Shown: piece by piece, positions 61,428 through 64,000 of the stretch
Layout of the letters: each line of letters opens with the position of its first letter
Numbering within the stretch: position 1 is the stretch's first letter
NCBI RefSeq assembly: GCF_001517585.1
Contig: NZ_FBYC01000004.1
Location: forward strand, 2,065,501 to 2,129,500
Reading direction: 5' to 3'
DNA length: 64,000 nucleotides
Source: Roseibaca calidilacus
GTDB taxonomy: Bacteria > Pseudomonadota > Alphaproteobacteria > Rhodobacterales > Rhodobacteraceae
The notes under the pieces: model-generated
Told to the model about the DNA's origin: nothing
Databases searched by the model: none
Seen by the model: the letters and a program-made list of their open reading frames with translations, nothing else
Translations under genes and position numbers: made by a program

Positions 61428-62582
61428 TTAGGCGTCATCCACCGGAATACCGGCATAGGTCTCGGCCGCTTCGGCCAGCCCGTTGAACGTGTCCATGTCG
61501 CCTGCGAGTTCCATTTTGAAACTGTCCCACTCGCTGCGCTGGTAGCCCACGGTTTCGCGCCATTCGTTCAGCTGGTCTTCGCTCAGGCTGTGGAATTGCA
61601 CGCCCGCCTTGCGCATTTCGGCCATGGCGTAGTTGCGCGCCGAAGGCACCTTGGCAAGGTTCTGCATCATGGTGATGCGGCCTGCTTCCTCGATTCCGTC
61701 TTGGACATCGGAGGGCATGGAATTGAACCATTCAAGGTTCATCGAATAAACTTGGCTGTCCGGCACCGGCTGGTTGAAAGTGACATGGCTGAGGAGGTCG
61801 CGGAAGCCAAACACGTTCAACGCGCCCACGGACGGGTCAAGCGCATCGGCTACACCCTGTGTGATCGCCGACGGCGTTTCGCCCCAAGCAACCGGCGTCG
61901 GGTTCGCACCCGCCATCGAGTAATATTGCTGCAACATCAGCGAACCGGGGACGCGGAATTTCACGCCACGCAGGTCGGACGGCACCAAAGCAGGGTTTTC
62001 GATTCCCTTGCGCAGGGCAACCACACGCGGGTCGATGACAATGTAGAACAGGGGCTTGAAGCCGCGCTCTTCGACCTTGGGGTGAACGTTATTGATCCAG
62101 GCTTCCGAATTCACAAGGTTCACGAAACGCTGGTTCGACCCGCACAGATAGGGAAGGTTGATCAGGTCCGTGACAGGCGCAAAAGGCGCAAAGTTGGCAA
62201 GCGAGTGCTGCGCGCATTGAATTGCGCCATTCTGCACGCCGCTGACCAGTTCACCCTCCGACCCAAGCTGACCGCCCGGCGCCAGCCGGACATAGACCTT
62301 GCCGTTGGTGGCGTTCTGGATGTTTTCCTTTAGATCCAACTGCATGATCGGATAGCTGCGGGTCGCGCCAAGCACATAGGCGGTGGCAATGGTCATGACA
62401 TGCTCTGCTGCAGCCTGACGCTCGCGTTCTTCAGCGGCGGTTTGCGCTGCCGCCTCGGACGACCACAGCGTGCCCGCGGCCCCCGCAACCACGGCGGCGG
62501 TAAAGCTGCCCGTGGTGGCAAGCTTCAGGAAATTGCGCCGCTCTGCGCTTTGCAGTTCTGTCCGTGTTGTCTTATCCGTCAT
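61428..62582 (-). CDS. TRAP substrate-binding protein (DctP type, HpsK-like)
   Basis: This 384-residue periplasmic protein has a twin-arginine signal (SAERRNFLKLATTGSFTAAVVAGAAGTLWSSEAAA). A DctP domain follows: GGQLGSEGELVSGVQNGAIQCAQ, with GVKFRVPGSLMLQQYYSMAGANPTPVAWGET the substrate-site helix. Its conserved Arg (FRVPG) usually binds a carboxylate or sulfonate. Tat export is common in TRAP binders of this group. GGAGGAG is near the ATG. It likely binds DHPS or sulfolactate. Confidence 0.9.
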   Translation of the reverse strand: MTDKTTRTELQSAERRNFLKLATTGSFTAAVVAGAAGTLWSSEAAAQTAAEERERQAAAEHVMTIATAYVLGATRSYPIMQLDLKENIQNATNGKVYVRLAPGGQLGSEGELVSGVQNGAIQCAQHSLANFAPFAPVTDLINLPYLCGSNQRFVNLVNSEAWINNVHPKVEERGFKPLFYIVIDPRVVALRKGIENPALVPSDLRGVKFRVPGSLMLQQYYSMAGANPTPVAWGETPSAITQGVADALDPSVGALNVFGFRDLLSHVTFNQPVPDSQVYSMNLEWFNSMPSDVQDGIEEAGRITMMQNLAKVPSARNYAMAEMRKAGVQFHSLSEDQLNEWRETVGYQRSEWDSFKMELAGDMDTFNGLAEAAETYAGIPVDDA

Positions 62583-62607
62583 GACCTGTCTCCTCCCTAG
62601 ATGTTGG

Positions 62608-62805
62608 TCAGTTCTTCTTGCGCTTGCGCGCTTCACGCCCAAGGCTGCCAGCGGCAAAGCAAAGCACCGAAATGGCTAGCAAAATTGCTTCCATGCGAAC
62701 ATTCAGGATCGGGCTGCGCGTGCTGGCGGCATAGATCACATGCCCGAAATACCCCGAAAACAGCACCAAGGATGCCAGCAAAGCCAGATTTTCCCATCGT
62801 GACAT
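62608..62805 (-). CDS. Small two-helix membrane protein at head of the TRAP operon
   Basis: A 65-residue protein with two hydrophobic stretches (LALLASLVLFSGYFGHVIYAA and AILLAISVLCFAAGSLG) and a basic end REARKRKKN. GGAGAGG 6-7 bases ahead of MSRWENLAL supports translation. A longer frame beginning upstream is possible. It starts the operon of the TRAP transporter and precedes dctP by 25 bases. I recognise no family. It may be a transporter accessory peptide or assembly factor. Confidence 0.6.
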   Translation of the reverse strand: MSRWENLALLASLVLFSGYFGHVIYAASTRSPILNVRMEAILLAISVLCFAAGSLGREARKRKKN

Positions 62806-62846
62806 GACGCCTCTCCCCATGCGTTTCATGCAAGCCTCAGGGCTTT

Positions 62847-62860
62847 TGTAAACGCTTACA
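62847..62860. promoter_or_regulatory. LacI-type operator 1
   Basis: TGTAAACGCTTACA is a 14-base palindrome with one mismatch and the central CG typical of LacI/GalR operators. It lies 42 bases before the small membrane-protein ATG on the minus strand, so it probably covers the TRAP operon promoter. Confidence 0.75.
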
Positions 62861-62890
62861 TAGGCAACGGCGCGAGTCAAATCATTTCTG

Positions 62891-62902
62891 TATAGTTTAT
62901 AT
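62891..62902 (+). promoter_or_regulatory. Shared operator-like word, copy 2 (lacI-TRAP divergent region)
   Basis: TATAGTTTATAT, identical to 55119-55130; the 15-base context CT(A/G)TATAGTTTATAT matches at 14 positions. It sits between the two LacI-type palindromes, in the divergent region of the TRAP operon and the LacI-type gene. Confidence 0.65.
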
Positions 62903-62934
62903 AAAATAATTGAACGCGCAGAGGCGAACGTGCT

Positions 62935-62949
62935 ATGTAAAATTTACAT
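62935..62949. promoter_or_regulatory. LacI-type operator 2 before the regulator gene
   Basis: ATGTAAA-A-TTTACAT is a perfect 15-base palindrome, similar in its TGTAAA/TTTACA arms to operator 1 but lacking the CG centre. It ends 14 bases before the regulator's ATG, where it would give autorepression. Confidence 0.6.
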
Positions 62950-62963
62950 TCCACACAGAACAC

Positions 62964-63992
62964 ATGACAAAACGCACCAAACCCACGCTGATCGACATTG
63001 CCGCCGCTTGCGATACATCCATCGCCACTGTTTCGCGTGCCTTGTCGAAACCGGGCCTTGTGCAGCCCGAAACGCTGGAGCGCGTGCGCAGGGTTGCCGC
63101 CAGCATGGGCTATGTGCCCAACCGCCGCGCACGCGCGCTTGTGTCGGGGCGGTCGAACACGGTGGGTGTGGCGGTGCCAACCCTTGCCAGCCCGGTCTTT
63201 TCGGCGACATTACAAGAAATGCAGAAAACGCTGTCGGCCAATGGCTACCAGTTGCTGATCGCTTCGCATGAATACGACCCTGCGGCAGAGGCGGCCGCCT
63301 TGTCGCAACTTATCTCGCACGGGGTGGATGCGCTTGTGGTGGTGGGGGGCGCGCGCCCGCAAACCACATGGGCTTTGATCGACAGCGCCGAATTGCCCTT
63401 GGTGCAGCTTTGGGAAGGGCGCGAGGGCTTTGACCGCGTGTTAGTGGACAATCATCACGCCGGGGAATTGGCCGCGCAGCACCTACTGGACCTTGGGCAT
63501 TGCCGCCTTGGCGTGATTTGTGGCGACATGGCGATCAACGACCGGCAAGCGGCGCGGGTGGCGGGCATTCGTGCTGCACTGGCACGCGCGGGGCTGGATT
63601 TGCCGGATGCGCTGGTTTCAGAACAGCCCCCCAATGTCATGGCCGGGCGCAGCGGTTGCGCCGCAATTCTTGAGCAGGCCGCGCGCCCCACTGCCATCAT
63701 CGGCACCATGGACCTGCTGGCCATGGGCGCGATGTTGGAAGCGCAGGCGCGCGGCATTGCGGTGCCGAGGGCCTTGTCTTTCATCGGGATCGACAATATC
63801 GACGTCAGCGCACATCTGTCCCCGGCCCTGACCACGGTGGACATACCCGCAACCCGGATCGGTGCCGAAGCCGCCGCCATGGTGTTGCGGCGGCTAAGCG
63901 GACAGGTCACGGAATGTGAACGGCTGGTGTTGCCGGTCATCCCGGTCATCCGCGCCTCTACGGCCGCCTACCCCATACGTTCAGACGCATAA
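62964..63992 (+). CDS. LacI-family transcriptional regulator
   Basis: This 342-residue regulator has an N-terminal LacI helix-turn-helix and hinge (LIDIAAACDTSIATVSRALSKPG at 9-31, then YVPNRRARALVSG). The periplasmic-binding-like sensor follows (NTVGVAVPTLASPVFSATLQEMQ, GVDALVVVGG and GTMDLLAMGAMLEAQARGI). It stands divergent from the TRAP-hpsN operon and two LacI-type palindromes lie between, so it very likely represses that operon. The inducer is presumably DHPS or a product. The regulator JMP134 uses differs in family as I recall, so this is a separate arrangement. Confidence 0.9.
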   Translation: MTKRTKPTLIDIAAACDTSIATVSRALSKPGLVQPETLERVRRVAASMGYVPNRRARALVSGRSNTVGVAVPTLASPVFSATLQEMQKTLSANGYQLLIASHEYDPAAEAAALSQLISHGVDALVVVGGARPQTTWALIDSAELPLVQLWEGREGFDRVLVDNHHAGELAAQHLLDLGHCRLGVICGDMAINDRQAARVAGIRAALARAGLDLPDALVSEQPPNVMAGRSGCAAILEQAARPTAIIGTMDLLAMGAMLEAQARGIAVPRALSFIGIDNIDVSAHLSPALTTVDIPATRIGAEAAAMVLRRLSGQVTECERLVLPVIPVIRASTAAYPIRSDA

Positions 63993-64000
63993 GACCCCGG

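Overview
The window reads as a chromosomal segment of a high-GC alphaproteobacterium of the Rhodobacteraceae (Roseobacter/Paracoccus relatives). Support comes from ChpT, FzlA, an ETC complex I accessory subunit, a 'component of SufBCD' type membrane protein, an alphaproteobacterial LexA box (GAAC-N7-GAAC), a perfect Irr-type iron control element and TRAP-family sulfonate uptake genes. This placement is by recognition of protein families; no search was run. Genes are tightly packed. No gene-free stretch exceeds about 230 bases, and I see no insertion sequence, prophage, CRISPR array or rRNA operon.

Layout. 0-2 kb: end of dapD, a GT4 glycosyltransferase, a complex I accessory subunit and a CU-rich hairpin resembling a small RNA. 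2-8.7 kb: a minus-strand peptide ABC transporter operon (dppABCDF type) headed by a beta-keto acid cleavage enzyme. 8.7-11 kb: GT90 transferase, tRNA-Gly(CCC), accA. 11.1-12.6 kb: imuB alone behind a LexA box. 12.6-16 kb: an MsbA-like exporter and a compact curli subunit locus (csgA-like, csgH, csgB-like) containing an interspersed palindromic repeat. 16-25.6 kb: mfd, a small membrane protein, gap, a TPP-dependent synthase, an FMN reductase, the ornithine-lipid pair olsB-olsA and a DUF3553 protein. 25.6-41 kb: housekeeping genes chpT, gltBD, uppP, mtgA, fzlA, queG, zapE, sseA, an aromatic aminotransferase and ubiG. 41-51.4 kb: pip, katG, rsmD and two rRNA/modification neighbours, a peroxiredoxin, phhB, an RlmL-like methylase, dps under an Irr box, a DUF1289 protein and hemP.

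51.5-64 kb is the most distinctive region. It holds a putative 2,3-dihydroxypropane-1-sulfonate (DHPS, sulfopropanediol) and 3-sulfolactate degradation locus. A TRAP transporter (dctPQM type, HpsKLM-like) would import DHPS. A histidinol-dehydrogenase-like enzyme (HpsN) would oxidise it to sulfolactate, and an SDR and an alcohol dehydrogenase would epimerise the other enantiomer. SuyAB would cleave sulfolactate to pyruvate and sulfite, and a YeiH/SuyZ-family carrier would export the sulfur anion. An Ldh-family (ComC-like) sulfolactate dehydrogenase lies upstream of suyAB. A GntR/UTRA regulator and a LacI-type regulator sit in the two divergent promoter regions. Those two regions, 7.8 kb apart, share an exact 12-base AT-rich operator-like word, and the LacI side adds two LacI-type palindromes. 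The families are known; the shared operator, dual regulator layout and small two-TM protein are what I would check first.

Several regulatory sites can be read directly: the LexA box before imuB, the Irr/ICE palindrome before dps, twin operators before gltD, and strong hairpins placed just after the solute-binding protein gene in both transporter operons.
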